Notes under the pieces: model-generated
The model's database searches: none
What the model saw: only the letters and a program-made list of their open reading frames with translations
Told to the model about the DNA's origin: nothing
Part shown: one piece after another, positions 9,432 to 18,252 of the stretch
Layout: every line of letters begins with the position of its first letter
How positions within the stretch are numbered: position 1 is the first letter of the stretch
Assembly: GCA_025060325.1 (NCBI GenBank)
Contig: JANXBW010000003.1
Span: forward strand, 1 to 64,000
DNA length: 64,000 bases
Direction: 5' to 3'
From: Thermoguttaceae bacterium
Lineage (GTDB): Bacteria > Planctomycetota > Planctomycetia > Pirellulales > Thermoguttaceae
Position numbers and translations under genes: made by a program

Positions 9432-10379
9432 ATGCCGACGGTTCTTGTTGTCGATGATTCGCTTACTGATCGTCGTTTGATATGCGATCTTTTGCGCCGG
9501 CAGTCCGACTGGAAGATTGAACAGGCGGCAAGCGGGGTAGAGGCTCTTGCCAGGATCCAGCAGAGTAAGCCGGACGTCCTTGTCACTGACCTCCAGATGC
9601 CCGAGATGGACGGGCTTGAGTTACTTAATGCGATTCGTCAGCGGGAGCTGGATGTTCCGGTCATTTTAATTACGGCATATGGCAGCGAAGCCTTGGCAGC
9701 GGAGGCACTCCGGCGTGGCGCGGCAAGCTACGTACCGAAGACCCAGGTGGCCTTCAAACTTTTGGACACTATGGAGGAGGTACTTGCCCGAGCCAAGGCT
9801 GGCCGAATTCAGCAGCGGCTCCTCCAGTGTCTCAACCGGTGTGAGTTTACATTCCTCCTGGAAAATGACCCCACGCTTTTTGACCCACTGATTGATCTGG
9901 TCCAGCAAATGGTAGCGGCTGTCCACCTCTGCGGATTTAACGGTCGGCTGCAGATAGGTGTTGCTTTGAAAGAAGCTTTGCGTAACGCACTATACCATGG
10001 CAATTTGGAGATCGGCTCCCACCTGAAAGTGCGCCCATGGGATAAACTTTTCCAGGATAAGGACTACAGTTTTCTCAACGAGCGGCGGCAGCAGGAGCCG
10101 TATTGTCGACGAAAGATCTATGTGGACGTTCGGATTACGCCGGAGGAGGCCCGATTTGTGGTCCGCGATGAGGGCCCGGGCTTCAACGTGGCTGCAATCC
10201 CGCGGCCAACAGATCCCTGGACCACAGATTGGGAGGGGGGTCGGGGTCTTGCACTGATGTATTCCTTTATGGACGAAGTCCGCTTCAACGAAAAAGGTAA
10301 CGAAGTGACAATGATCAAGCGGAAGGAAACTTGGGGCACCGTCAAGGAGGGGACAATCGCGGCCGCTGGGACAGGTTGA
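9432..10379 (+). CDS. Response regulator fused to RsbW-like ATPase domain
   Basis: This 315-residue protein has two parts. Residues 1-120 form a receiver domain: acidic pair D8-D9, phospho-acceptor D53 in VTDLQMPEMDG, T81 and K103. Residues 130-300 form a GHKL/HATPase domain like the serine kinases of the RsbW/SpoIIAB type. Its N-box is ALKEALRNALYHGN, its G1 box is DEGPGF and its G2 box is GGRGLALM. No dimerisation/phosphotransfer histidine domain is seen, so it is not a classical sensor kinase. Such fusions are thought to let phosphorylation control an anti-sigma or partner-switching kinase. The ATG at 9432 is chosen because MPTVLVVDDS begins the receiver fold and GGAGGAG lies 8 bases upstream. 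A sigma factor gene follows, which fits a regulatory module. Confidence 0.92.
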   Translation: MPTVLVVDDSLTDRRLICDLLRRQSDWKIEQAASGVEALARIQQSKPDVLVTDLQMPEMDGLELLNAIRQRELDVPVILITAYGSEALAAEALRRGAASYVPKTQVAFKLLDTMEEVLARAKAGRIQQRLLQCLNRCEFTFLLENDPTLFDPLIDLVQQMVAAVHLCGFNGRLQIGVALKEALRNALYHGNLEIGSHLKVRPWDKLFQDKDYSFLNERRQQEPYCRRKIYVDVRITPEEARFVVRDEGPGFNVAAIPRPTDPWTTDWEGGRGLALMYSFMDEVRFNEKGNEVTMIKRKETWGTVKEGTIAAAGTG

Positions 10380-10501
10380 CGATACCGCTTGGAATCATCG
10401 TAAGTCAGTCCACACGGCGCAAGGGAGCTAGAGGTAAGTCGAAAAATTCGCTGAGACCTGGTACAGTATGGCACCTGATCGACCACCAGGCCGATTAACA
10501 C

Positions 10502-11152
10502 ATGGCCACCGGTTCTTCCGCGGAAAAACTCCTTGTCGAAAGTGTTAGGTGCGGTGATGAGGAGGCGTGGCAAAAACTCATCGCACATTTCGAGGGACGA
10601 CTCTTGGCTTTTTTCCGTCCTCGGGTTCGTGATCGATCGATCGCGGAGGACTTGGTTCAGGAGACTTTTCTGGGACTGTTGACCAGTCTTGGGCATTTCG
10701 ATGCCGACAGGCCGCTTGAGCAATACCTCTTTTCGATTGCGGCACACAAGCTGACCGATTATCTTCGCCGGGTGCGAAGCCGGCCTGATTTGCTCCCCGC
10801 GGATCATGCCCCGCAAGGAACCTTGGCTGATTTTGCCGGCCGGGATCGCCGCGCAAGTAGCATCTTTCAGAGTCGTGAACGCAAAAGTTGGGAGGAAAAG
10901 GTCCTTGTTCAGGCCCTTAAAGGACTTGTTGACTATTATAAGACGAAGGGCTACTGGCAGAAGCTTTCCTGCGTCGAATTGTTGATGCTAAGAGGCTGGC
11001 CCAATAAACGCGTTGCAGAGGCCCTGGGCATAAGCGAGCAAGCGGTGGCGAATATCAAGTTCGAGTTTATCGAGAAACTCCGCGAGGCCGTGCGAGCCGT
11101 GGGCGTCTGTCCGGAGCTTTTCCCGGAATTAATGTTGGGGCAAAATCCGTAG
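10502..11152 (+). CDS. ECF-type RNA polymerase sigma factor
   Basis: This 216-residue protein is a sigma-70 family factor of the extracytoplasmic-function type. Region 2 is seen in AWQKLIAHFEGRLLAFF and IAEDLVQETFLGLL, then LEQYLFSIAAHKLTDYLRR. Region 4 is a helix-turn-helix, ELLMLRGWPNKRVAEALGI followed by SEQAVANIKFEFIEKL. The linker between regions 2 and 4 is longer than usual (about 60 residues), a trait of some planctomycete ECF groups. It directs RNA polymerase to specific promoters, which cannot be identified here. It lies 122 bases after the receiver/ATPase protein and before a small acidic protein that may be its anti-sigma partner. Confidence 0.92.
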   Translation: MATGSSAEKLLVESVRCGDEEAWQKLIAHFEGRLLAFFRPRVRDRSIAEDLVQETFLGLLTSLGHFDADRPLEQYLFSIAAHKLTDYLRRVRSRPDLLPADHAPQGTLADFAGRDRRASSIFQSRERKSWEEKVLVQALKGLVDYYKTKGYWQKLSCVELLMLRGWPNKRVAEALGISEQAVANIKFEFIEKLREAVRAVGVCPELFPELMLGQNP

Positions 11153-11268
11153 CTTCGTTTTCGCGAAAAAGTTTGCTTCATTTGTAGCCGGCTACCTGGG
11201 TCACACCATTCGCCACAAATTTTGCCAAGGCCGCTTCGGCCGGAGCTTTTTCGCAAAGCTAGCGCGCT

Positions 11269-11286
11269 GCCATGTGTTGACATGGC
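11269..11286. repeat. Inverted repeat GCCATGT-GTTG-ACATGGC
   Basis: Seven-base perfect arms flank a 4-base centre in the gap between the sigma-factor gene and the small putative anti-sigma gene. It overlaps a TTGACA-like element. It could be an operator or small hairpin controlling the downstream gene. Confidence 0.5.
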
Positions 11287-11387
11287 CCAATCATTCACGC
11301 GTGGGATGAGAAAAGCTCAGTGATCGAGTTTGCTTGGCACTCCAAGGTGAAAACTTGCTGTCGGGTGTGGACAAAGGCTTTTTGCCG

Positions 11388-11816
11388 ATGAATTATCAAC
11401 GGGAAGTAACCCGGGAAGAGTGGGAGGCTTATCTGGACGAAGCGCTTCCGCCGGATGAGATGGCGGAGCTTGAGCAACGTTTACGCGAGGATCCGGCAGC
11501 CCGAGAGGTAGTGGCGGACCTTATTTCGCTGCGGGACGCAGGGATTCACACCCTGGGGGCTGTATGGCGCCGCCATCGCCTCAGCTGCCCGTCGCGGGAA
11601 GAGCTAGGGGAATTTTTGCTGGGCATTTTGGAGGAGGAAATGGCCCAATTCGTACACTATCATGTGAAAGTTGTGGGCTGCCGCTTCTGCCAGGCTAATC
11701 TAGAGGACCTGCAGGGAAAGGAGACGCAGGATCCACAAGAAGTCCTGGCCCGCCGCAAGCGATATTTCCAGTCGAGCACGATTTTGCTCGACCGAAACAG
11801 GGGGAGCGGAACTTAG
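11388..11816 (+). CDS. Small putative anti-sigma protein
   Basis: This 142-residue acidic protein begins MNYQREVTREEWEAYLDEAL, followed by DEMAELEQRLREDPAAREVV. This is the 'embrace the next residues and count layers' helix pattern found at the N-terminus of many anti-sigma factors (..LDGELPPEEAAALEAHLAADPALR.. type). Later it has FVHYHVKVVGCRFCQANLED, where a His and two Cys (C..C spacing of two) could bind zinc, although this is not the standard HxxxCxxC spacing. No transmembrane segment is visible. The position directly after the sigma gene supports a sigma-regulating role by inference. The ATG at 11388 is preferred over an in-frame TTG at 11334, because the conserved-looking part begins there. 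Confidence 0.7.
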   Translation: MNYQREVTREEWEAYLDEALPPDEMAELEQRLREDPAAREVVADLISLRDAGIHTLGAVWRRHRLSCPSREELGEFLLGILEEEMAQFVHYHVKVVGCRFCQANLEDLQGKETQDPQEVLARRKRYFQSSTILLDRNRGSGT

Positions 11817-11938
11817 GGAACCCCAGAGACCGGTAAGCTTCTGTTTTGGATTCCAAGATTGTAAATCGCCTCCGGGCATAGCGATTTTCGGAGAGCAACT
11901 AAGCCCAAGTTGGTGGTGAATTTCTCAGGACTTCGGCG

Positions 11939-12487
11939 ATGGGTGTGGTTTCTCCGCCCCAACCGGTGCTTCTCCTGCTGGCTGCTTTCAGCCGACATCG
12001 GGAGGCACTTGAGTGGGCCAAGGCCAAGGCAAGCGGTGCATGGGGACAACTAGCGCTGGAAAGCCCGCTTTTTGAGTTCCGGGAGACCGATTATTACGAG
12101 CCGACGATGGGACCGGGTTTGCTTAAAAAGTTTTTTGCTTTTGGGGAACTTGTGGACCCGGGCCGATTGGCCGACCTGAAAATTCAAACCAATGGCTGGG
12201 AGCGCGAGTACGCGGAGCTTGGGCTTCATCCGGAAGTGCGTCCACTTAATTTGGACCCGGGCTACATCGCCCTCGGTAAGCTGGTACTTGCGTCCACAAA
12301 GGATTTTTCCCACCGCATTTACTTGGGGCGAGGAATCTATGCGGAAGTGACGCTCTGTTACCGCAAGGGGAACTGGGAAGCTTTGCCGTGGACATTTGCC
12401 GACTATCGCCGGGCGGATTATCAGGAATTCTTTTCCCAGTGCCGTGAGTACCTTCACCGTCAGCTGAGGGAGGCAGGCCGCTTGTGA
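11939..12487 (+). CDS. DUF4416 family protein
   Basis: This 182-residue cytoplasmic protein matches the DUF4416 family: PPQPVLLLLAAFSRHREALE, ESPLFEFRETDYYEPTMGPGL, FFAFGELVDPGRLADLKIQTN, RPLNLDPGYIALGKLVLAST, FSHRIYLGRGIYAEVTLCYR and WTFADYRRADYQEFF. The biochemical role of the family is unknown. Its stop codon overlaps the GTG start of the WecA-like gene (GTGA), so the two are translationally coupled and probably co-transcribed. The ATG at 11939 has a weak AGGA upstream. Confidence 0.88.
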   Translation: MGVVSPPQPVLLLLAAFSRHREALEWAKAKASGAWGQLALESPLFEFRETDYYEPTMGPGLLKKFFAFGELVDPGRLADLKIQTNGWEREYAELGLHPEVRPLNLDPGYIALGKLVLASTKDFSHRIYLGRGIYAEVTLCYRKGNWEALPWTFADYRRADYQEFFSQCREYLHRQLREAGRL

Positions 12488-13644
12488 GCTGGGGCATTGC
12501 CGCGGTTTTGGTCCTGTTTACGCTGGCCGCTTTTCTGATAAGTTGGCTAACCGGCTTTTTGGTTCGAGCGATCGCACCGCGGCTTGGTCTTGTGGACAAG
12601 CCGGGAGGACGGAAGCTTCATCCGGTGCCCATGCCCACTGGGGGTGGCATCGCCATTTGGGCAGGAGTGGTAGTGCCGCTGGCCGCGGGGTTTGTGATGG
12701 CCTTAGTGCTGGAGGGTTCCTTCGGAAAGTATTGGGGCTTTCTTGCTTTCATCAACGAGCTTCTTCCGGAAGATTGCCGCCGGCATCTGAGCGGATTTAT
12801 TGTTCAGTCCCCGCGCATGTGGACGGTGCTGATGGGGGGACTTCTGCTTGGGCTTTTGGGCCTATGGGACGATCGCGTGGGGCTTGACTGGCGTCTCCGG
12901 TTGGCTATTCATTTTGTTGTGGCGGCGATCATGGTGGCGCTAGGTTGGCGAGCAAGTTTATTTCTTGGTGGCAGCTTAATCCCCGCGGTGCTTTCCGCCA
13001 TCTGGATTGTCGCTTTAGTCAACGCCTTCAACATGATTGACAACATGGATGGCCTGGCGGCAGGGGTGGGGATAATTGCCTCGCTGATCCTGGCAGCCGT
13101 CATGCTTCTTGCTCCAGAACCAGGAAGCGGGGAACCGCAGCTTTTTGTCGGAGGTTTTTTCCTTGTGCTTGCGGGCGCTTTAGGTGGGTTTTTGATCCAC
13201 AATTGGCCAACTGCCCGGCTGTTTATGGGCGATGCCGGGAGCTACTTTGTGGGATTTACGATGGCTTTGCTCACGCTTGCCGCGACATTTGCCGGCGACT
13301 CGCATCCCCCGCATGCCGTAATGGCTCCCCTTTGTGCCCTGGCGATCCCGCTTTATGATATGACAACAGTTGTGCTCATCCGAATTTGCTCAGGACGCAG
13401 TCCTTTCGAAGGCGACCGCAGCCACTTTTCCCACCGCTTGGTGGAGTTGGGTTTATCGCCGCTCCAGGCCGTGTTGACAATTTGGCTTGCCACGGCATCC
13501 TGCGGTTTGGGAGCGCTTCTCCTGCACCAGGTAAATCCGGTTGGGGCGATTCTTATCCTGCTAATAGTGCTGGCTAATCTCGTACTCGTGCGGATTCTGG
13601 AATCGGCGGGCCAGCGGCAAAGGGAGCTTCCGCCCGGTGGCTGA
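12484..13644 (+). CDS. WecA/TagO-like undecaprenyl-phosphate sugar-1-phosphate transferase
   Basis: This 386-residue polytopic membrane protein belongs to the glycosyltransferase-4 (MraY/WecA) family. It transfers a sugar-1-phosphate, usually GlcNAc-1-P, to undecaprenyl phosphate and so starts polysaccharide assembly at the inner membrane. Visible motifs are GLVDKPGGRKLHPVPMPTGG, LGLLGLWDDRVGLDWRLRL, FNMIDNMDGLAAG (the catalytic Asp-rich loop) and ARLFMGDAGSYFVG, with about ten hydrophobic segments. The GTG start overlaps the DUF4416 stop. An O-antigen ligase-like gene follows after 42 bases, consistent with a surface-polysaccharide operon. The sugar is not determined by sequence. Confidence 0.92.
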   Translation: MSWGIAAVLVLFTLAAFLISWLTGFLVRAIAPRLGLVDKPGGRKLHPVPMPTGGGIAIWAGVVVPLAAGFVMALVLEGSFGKYWGFLAFINELLPEDCRRHLSGFIVQSPRMWTVLMGGLLLGLLGLWDDRVGLDWRLRLAIHFVVAAIMVALGWRASLFLGGSLIPAVLSAIWIVALVNAFNMIDNMDGLAAGVGIIASLILAAVMLLAPEPGSGEPQLFVGGFFLVLAGALGGFLIHNWPTARLFMGDAGSYFVGFTMALLTLAATFAGDSHPPHAVMAPLCALAIPLYDMTTVVLIRICSGRSPFEGDRSHFSHRLVELGLSPLQAVLTIWLATASCGLGALLLHQVNPVGAILILLIVLANLVLVRILESAGQRQRELPPGG

Positions 13645-13686
13645 CGATCTAGCGAGGGATTGAGAAATTAACGGAGGGGCCTTTGC

Positions 13687-16434
13687 GTGGCCGGTTCTTT
13701 AGGCCGCAATCCCGATAACAAAGGCAAGACTCGGCGCACAAAGGCCGCTGAGCCGGCCGGAGAGGGAAGCCCACCCGGGCTGACTGGGGCGTCCGAGGAA
13801 GAAAAATGGCGGGCGATTTTTCTTGGGGCTGCGGTAGCGTTACTTATCGCCCGGCCCCTCAGTCCGAGCGAGGCAGCTACCATCGGCGACGGCCTTCCTT
13901 TCGTTATGCTATGGCTTCTTTTGGCCACGGCCTGGGGAGCGATGCGGTGCGTTATCCCGGGGCTACCCAGCCGATTCGGAAGCCCGGAGGCCCTCGTGCT
14001 GCTTGGCTCCGCGTGGTACGTGGTAGCATGCTTTGTCAACATCTCTTCTGGCCCGCCGCGGGCTATGATCAACGCCGCTTGGGACTGGGTTGGGATCGTA
14101 ACCGGGTTCCTGCTTATTCGTCAACTGCTAGGCAATCCGCGGGAGGCCCGGGCGTTATTAGCTGCCGGCTTAGGTCTTGCTATAGGAATGGCCCTTTTGG
14201 GCTTGTATCAGTATTTTTACGAATTCCCCTCCATCCGAGCTAGGTTTGCCCACGATCCTGAAGGCATGCTGGCCCAGGCCGGTGTTTACGTGGAGAAAGG
14301 GTCCCGAGAGTGGACGCTTTTTGTTAACCGTTTGCGCAGCAGCGAGCCGCTCGGTACCTTTGCGTTAGCTAACTCTTTAGCCGGCTTTTTGGTGACATGG
14401 CTGGTAATCGGCGTAGGGGTGGGAAGCTACTTCTCTCGTAGACGGAACCCAGGCGCGCCTGACTGTCGGGCCGCGTCCGGCCGTCCTGGGGCCGCTTCCG
14501 AGCAGGCAACGGTACCGGATACTTCCGACCTGCCGCAAGCCCCCGCTGCCCGTGGACTTAGTCCCCCCAATCAACTAAAACGCGTCGCCCGGCAATTATT
14601 TCAGAAAGTCATTGGGGTTCTTCGAACGACAGCAAAGGGCCCGCGGGGCCTCATCTTAATGCTCATGCTTTGTGTTCTCTTATGGGTCCTTCTTTTAACT
14701 AAAAGCCGAAGCGCTCATGCGGCCCTTGTGGTCGGAATAGTGCTTCTCGTTGGCCAAGGGTTAAGAAGGACGTCAATCTGGCCGGGCCAACGTGGCAGAA
14801 GCGAGGCCTGCAAAAATCTGCAGCGAAGCACAGGAGCTTTTACTTCCGCGACTGTCGGCGGACGACGGGCGGTACGCCTGGCCCTTGTGTACTTTCTTGT
14901 AGCCGCTTCGGTCTTGGCATCACTTGTTGGGCTTGGTTTTTTGGTTGGCTGGGACTGGCAGGTGCTGGCGGAAGCCCCCAAATCCTTGGGATATCGTTTA
15001 CAGTACTGGATCGCAACACTTGAGCTGATTGCCGATCGGCCAATTTTTGGGTGCGGGCCCGGGAATTTCCAAGTCGTTTACACGCGATATATGCTGCCTG
15101 AGGCAAGCGAGGTCATTGCCGATCCGCATAACTTCGTTTTGGAACTAATGGCCAGTGCTGGGGTGCCAGCTGGGTGCCTTTTCTTGTGGGCTATTTTGGC
15201 ACTCCTAGGAAGCGAGGGTTGGCGACAAGACCGACGGGCCAGCAAACGGGCGCCGAGCTATCCGGGCGGGTCACCAGGTTGGTCAGGCGAGCCGAGCGAA
15301 GGCTCCAGGAATTCAACAACGCAGTCGCCCCTGCAGCAAACGATGTCGCTAGCTACCCAAGAAAGTCCGCTGGGTGTGCGGGCAATCGCCTGGGGCGCCG
15401 TCCTGGGTGTAGGGTGTGGATGGATCATAGGGTTATTTACCACCGTGCCCCCTTCATTCATTGGCGTTCTTTGCGCAGCGGTTGGAGTAATCCTGGCTCT
15501 CTGGAGCTGCTGGCCCTGGATCGAATCGGGCGAAAATGAGTCGCTTTTGGCCCGGGTGGCGGCCACCACAATGCTTGTTCACCTCTTGGCATCTGGGGGC
15601 ATAAGCTTTGCGGGAGTGGCCGGGGCGCTGTGGATGTGCCTGGCAGTAGCCGGTTTGAAAACGAAAGCCCCCGAAAGCCTTGCCTGGCAGCGGAGGCTTT
15701 CCCGGGAGGGGAAGCCAAGGGATCCCGCGGCGGGGACCGGATGGAGGAGTGGGATTCTCCGGTTCTGGCCGTGGGCTTTTAAAGCTTCCAAACTGCAGGA
15801 AATTGCCCGGCCCCTGTCGCACGCCACAGGGCAGCAGATTGGGCGCAGCGCTCTTGGGATTAGCTTAGGGTTGATGACTCTCGCGTGCTATCTGATGGCG
15901 TATCGGCCGGTGATGATGGCTCGTGGGTATCTCTTGACGGCCCAACGGCTGTCGGCGGAGGGGCGTACCGCGGAGGCCCTTGAACTCTTAAACCGGGCTG
16001 CGTCGGCCGATCCGCTTGCTGCGGAGCCGGCGCTTGCCCTTGCTCAGGCTGCCTGGTCCCGACTGTTAGAGGGGGCCAACGGCGAGGCTGCCAAGCAGTT
16101 TGAGCGCTGGACGGAGCGATTTGTTCGGCTATCCGGCCAGTCAGCCAAAGCTTGGGAAGGGGTAGGTGATCTCTTTTGGCAAGGGGGATTGAAGCTAAAG
16201 GACCCCCAATGGCTTTGGAAAGCGACGGAGGCCTACCGCCAGGCGGCTCTGCGGTTTGCCACAAACGCGGTGGTCAGGGCCAAGTTTGCTCGGGCCTTGG
16301 CCACGGTGGGAAAACTGCCCGAAGCCAAGCAGGAAGCGGGGCAAGCCCTCGAGCTTGACCGACGCAACCCCCATCCGGACCGAAAAATTCCTGCGGATCT
16401 CCGGCAAGAAATTCAAATGATCCTGCAACGGTAG
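13687..16434 (+). CDS. O-antigen ligase family protein with C-terminal TPR region
   Basis: This 915-residue membrane protein has many hydrophobic segments and the Wzy_C/O-antigen ligase core, recognisable from KSRSAHAALVVGIVLLVGQG and the large periplasmic-loop motif FGCGPGNFQVVYTRYMLPEA with DPHNFVLELMASAGVPAG. Members join or polymerise undecaprenyl-linked glycans at the periplasmic face. Low-complexity linkers rich in Pro/Arg/Gly sit between membrane segments near residues 250-300 and 520-560. The last 150 residues form helical TPR-like repeats (AEALELLNRAASADPLAAEP; ATVGKLPEAKQEAGQALELD). It is much longer than a normal ligase of about 400-450 residues. The GTG start has ACGGAGGGG upstream. 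The gene follows the WecA-like gene closely. Confidence 0.88.
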   Translation: MAGSLGRNPDNKGKTRRTKAAEPAGEGSPPGLTGASEEEKWRAIFLGAAVALLIARPLSPSEAATIGDGLPFVMLWLLLATAWGAMRCVIPGLPSRFGSPEALVLLGSAWYVVACFVNISSGPPRAMINAAWDWVGIVTGFLLIRQLLGNPREARALLAAGLGLAIGMALLGLYQYFYEFPSIRARFAHDPEGMLAQAGVYVEKGSREWTLFVNRLRSSEPLGTFALANSLAGFLVTWLVIGVGVGSYFSRRRNPGAPDCRAASGRPGAASEQATVPDTSDLPQAPAARGLSPPNQLKRVARQLFQKVIGVLRTTAKGPRGLILMLMLCVLLWVLLLTKSRSAHAALVVGIVLLVGQGLRRTSIWPGQRGRSEACKNLQRSTGAFTSATVGGRRAVRLALVYFLVAASVLASLVGLGFLVGWDWQVLAEAPKSLGYRLQYWIATLELIADRPIFGCGPGNFQVVYTRYMLPEASEVIADPHNFVLELMASAGVPAGCLFLWAILALLGSEGWRQDRRASKRAPSYPGGSPGWSGEPSEGSRNSTTQSPLQQTMSLATQESPLGVRAIAWGAVLGVGCGWIIGLFTTVPPSFIGVLCAAVGVILALWSCWPWIESGENESLLARVAATTMLVHLLASGGISFAGVAGALWMCLAVAGLKTKAPESLAWQRRLSREGKPRDPAAGTGWRSGILRFWPWAFKASKLQEIARPLSHATGQQIGRSALGISLGLMTLACYLMAYRPVMMARGYLLTAQRLSAEGRTAEALELLNRAASADPLAAEPALALAQAAWSRLLEGANGEAAKQFERWTERFVRLSGQSAKAWEGVGDLFWQGGLKLKDPQWLWKATEAYRQAALRFATNAVVRAKFARALATVGKLPEAKQEAGQALELDRRNPHPDRKIPADLRQEIQMILQR

Positions 16435-16951
16435 ACTGCACCCGGTTCGTTTCCCCAGCGGATTTTTAAGGGTGAGCCGGGCGCTCAAGACTTGTAGGAA
16501 GCTTCTTATCTTCTTCGAGCGTAGATTTTGAGAGCCGCGGCGCTTTCCTGGTAGTTGTGATGTTCCTTGCCAACGAAGTGCAAGGGTTGGGAAGAAAGCT
16601 GGCTAAAGTCTGGACTTGGTGGCTTCCGTGCCGATGGGGCGTAAGGGGAGGGACAAGAGTCCCCGCTCGAGGGAGGACTTGAGGGATTCAGCGTAGCCGA
16701 AATGTAAGGGTAGATGTCAGTACAATATTTTGGATGTGACGCGGGCGCGACAAATCCCAAAGAAGTGCCCAAGCAATTTTGGAAAATGACAGGTAGAAAA
16801 GCCCAGCAACGGGGAGCGAGTCTGCGAAACGGCCTGACCCGCGCCTGAGGAGCAGGTGATCCAATTGCGCGTGGGCTTTTATGATCAATGGCCTATTAGC
16901 ATTTGCGGTAATTTATCCTCTTGTGGATAACAGTTGAGGGGATTGCAACCT
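16435..16951. other. Intergenic stretch upstream of DUF1573
   Basis: No convincing gene is seen. Short frames on the minus strand (16506-16772) are Pro/Ser-rich and look spurious. The stretch ends with a perfect 10-base DnaA-type box at 16921-16930 and a GAGGGG ribosome-binding site for the DUF1573 gene. Confidence 0.45.
16921..16930 (-). promoter_or_regulatory. Perfect DnaA-type box (TTATCCACAA)
   Basis: The 10-mer TTGTGGATAA on the plus strand is the reverse complement of the consensus DnaA box. It lies 22 bases before the ATG of the DUF1573 gene. It is isolated rather than in an origin-like cluster, so a regulatory role or chance are both possible. Confidence 0.5.
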
Positions 16952-18130
16952 ATGACCCAGGGGAGGCAATTTGTCGTCGTTCTTTTGGCCGCTGGTATCT
17001 TGGGCGCTGCCACAGGGTTCCTTTGGGCGGCGAGCGAATTTTGGCTCTGGCCGGTTGTCAAACACACACACCCGGCGGATGTTGCTTCGAAGCTGGGAAC
17101 CACTAAGGGCGAACCGCGAGCGGTTGTGGACAATCCCGTTTATGATTTCGGCGTTCTTGATGAGCATGCCAAAGGCCGGCACGAATTCGTTATCCGAAAC
17201 GAGGGAACTGCCCCCTTGCGGATCGAGCAGGGTTCCACTACCTGCCGGTGTACCACGAGCTTGGTGAACCAAAAAACTGTCGAGCCTGGACAACAGACCA
17301 CTGTTGCAGTGGAATTCGACCTAAAAGGCTTCTCCGGGCCGTACTCGCAGTCAGCCACCATCTTTACCAACGACCCGCGAAATCCGCGGATTGTCCTCAG
17401 TGTTCGAGGCAAGGTTGTTAAGGCCATTCAGGCCATTCCCACCGAGCTGGTGTTCACACGGGTGCCAAGCGGTCAGCAGGTCAGTGCGGAATTTCGCTTA
17501 GTGGGATACCGCCCCACACCGTTAGAAATCCAAGGTTACGAATGGTCCGATACCAACTCGGCACGATTCTTCGAAGTGGAACTTCGGCCGATCTCGCCAA
17601 GTGAATTGCGGGACCAGGAGGGGGCAAGCGGTGGTGTGGTGGGCAAGCTTGTCCTTAAACCCGGGCTTCCTTTGGGAACATTCAATCAGAAGCTGCGATT
17701 CAGGACCAACTATCCCGAAGCGCCTCAGGTTGAACTGCCCGTTCGGGGTACAATCGCGGCGGAAATTTCCATCGTTTCCCGCGGTTGGGACGAATCGCGC
17801 TCCCTTTTGCGTCTGGGAACGTTCAAGTCTGCCCGAGGTTTTGAACACCGGTTTTTGATTCGTGTTAGCCGATCGCTGGCAGATCGGGTGGCTTTCTCAG
17901 TGGCGGAAGTGTTTCCCGATTTTGTTCAGGTGCAGGTAGAGCAGCCAAGGCCGCTTGGCGATGCCCCGGCCCTTCTTGTGCCCGTGGTCCTTAAGTTTCC
18001 CAAAGGTTGCCCGGCCGGAAACTATCTGGGCATTGAAGGCCAACCCGGGGGGCGGATTCTTTTCAAGACCGGTGTGCCGGAGGCTCCCGAGTTGCAGATC
18101 AACTTGAGTTTCCTCGTCGAAAGTGAGTGA
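16952..18130 (+). CDS. DUF1573 family protein
   Basis: This 392-residue protein has an N-terminal hydrophobic segment (QFVVVLLAAGILGAATGFLW), likely a membrane anchor or signal. A DUF1573 domain follows: VVDNPVYDFGVLDEHAKGRH, FVIRNEGTAPLRIEQGSTTC, RCTTSLVNQKTVEPGQQTTV, then GPYSQSATIFTNDPRNPRI. DUF1573 is an immunoglobulin-like domain resembling ASH/MSP domains and is common in exported planctomycete and Bacteroidetes proteins. The C-terminal half contains a second set of similar beta-rich segments. The ATG at 16952 is chosen because GAGGGG lies 10 bases upstream; an in-frame TTG at 16934 is the alternative. It precedes the UshA-like cytochrome gene by 122 bases, so they may be co-expressed. 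Function unknown. Confidence 0.88.
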   Translation: MTQGRQFVVVLLAAGILGAATGFLWAASEFWLWPVVKHTHPADVASKLGTTKGEPRAVVDNPVYDFGVLDEHAKGRHEFVIRNEGTAPLRIEQGSTTCRCTTSLVNQKTVEPGQQTTVAVEFDLKGFSGPYSQSATIFTNDPRNPRIVLSVRGKVVKAIQAIPTELVFTRVPSGQQVSAEFRLVGYRPTPLEIQGYEWSDTNSARFFEVELRPISPSELRDQEGASGGVVGKLVLKPGLPLGTFNQKLRFRTNYPEAPQVELPVRGTIAAEISIVSRGWDESRSLLRLGTFKSARGFEHRFLIRVSRSLADRVAFSVAEVFPDFVQVQVEQPRPLGDAPALLVPVVLKFPKGCPAGNYLGIEGQPGGRILFKTGVPEAPELQINLSFLVESE

Positions 18131-18252
18131 AAAGCCGGGGGAAGGGGACTGGCCGATTGGGGTTGCCCAGTTGGATACCGCCCGCCATACTGCGTCCTCG
18201 TGAGCAAGGCATCGCTCGTTAACGGCCGCTCTCTGGCGGGCCGGCAACCGAT

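Noticed and set aside
16921-16930. Chromosomal replication origin at the DnaA-type box
   Set aside because: A single isolated box with no dnaA, dnaN or AT-rich unwinding region. The boxes in the window are kilobases apart.
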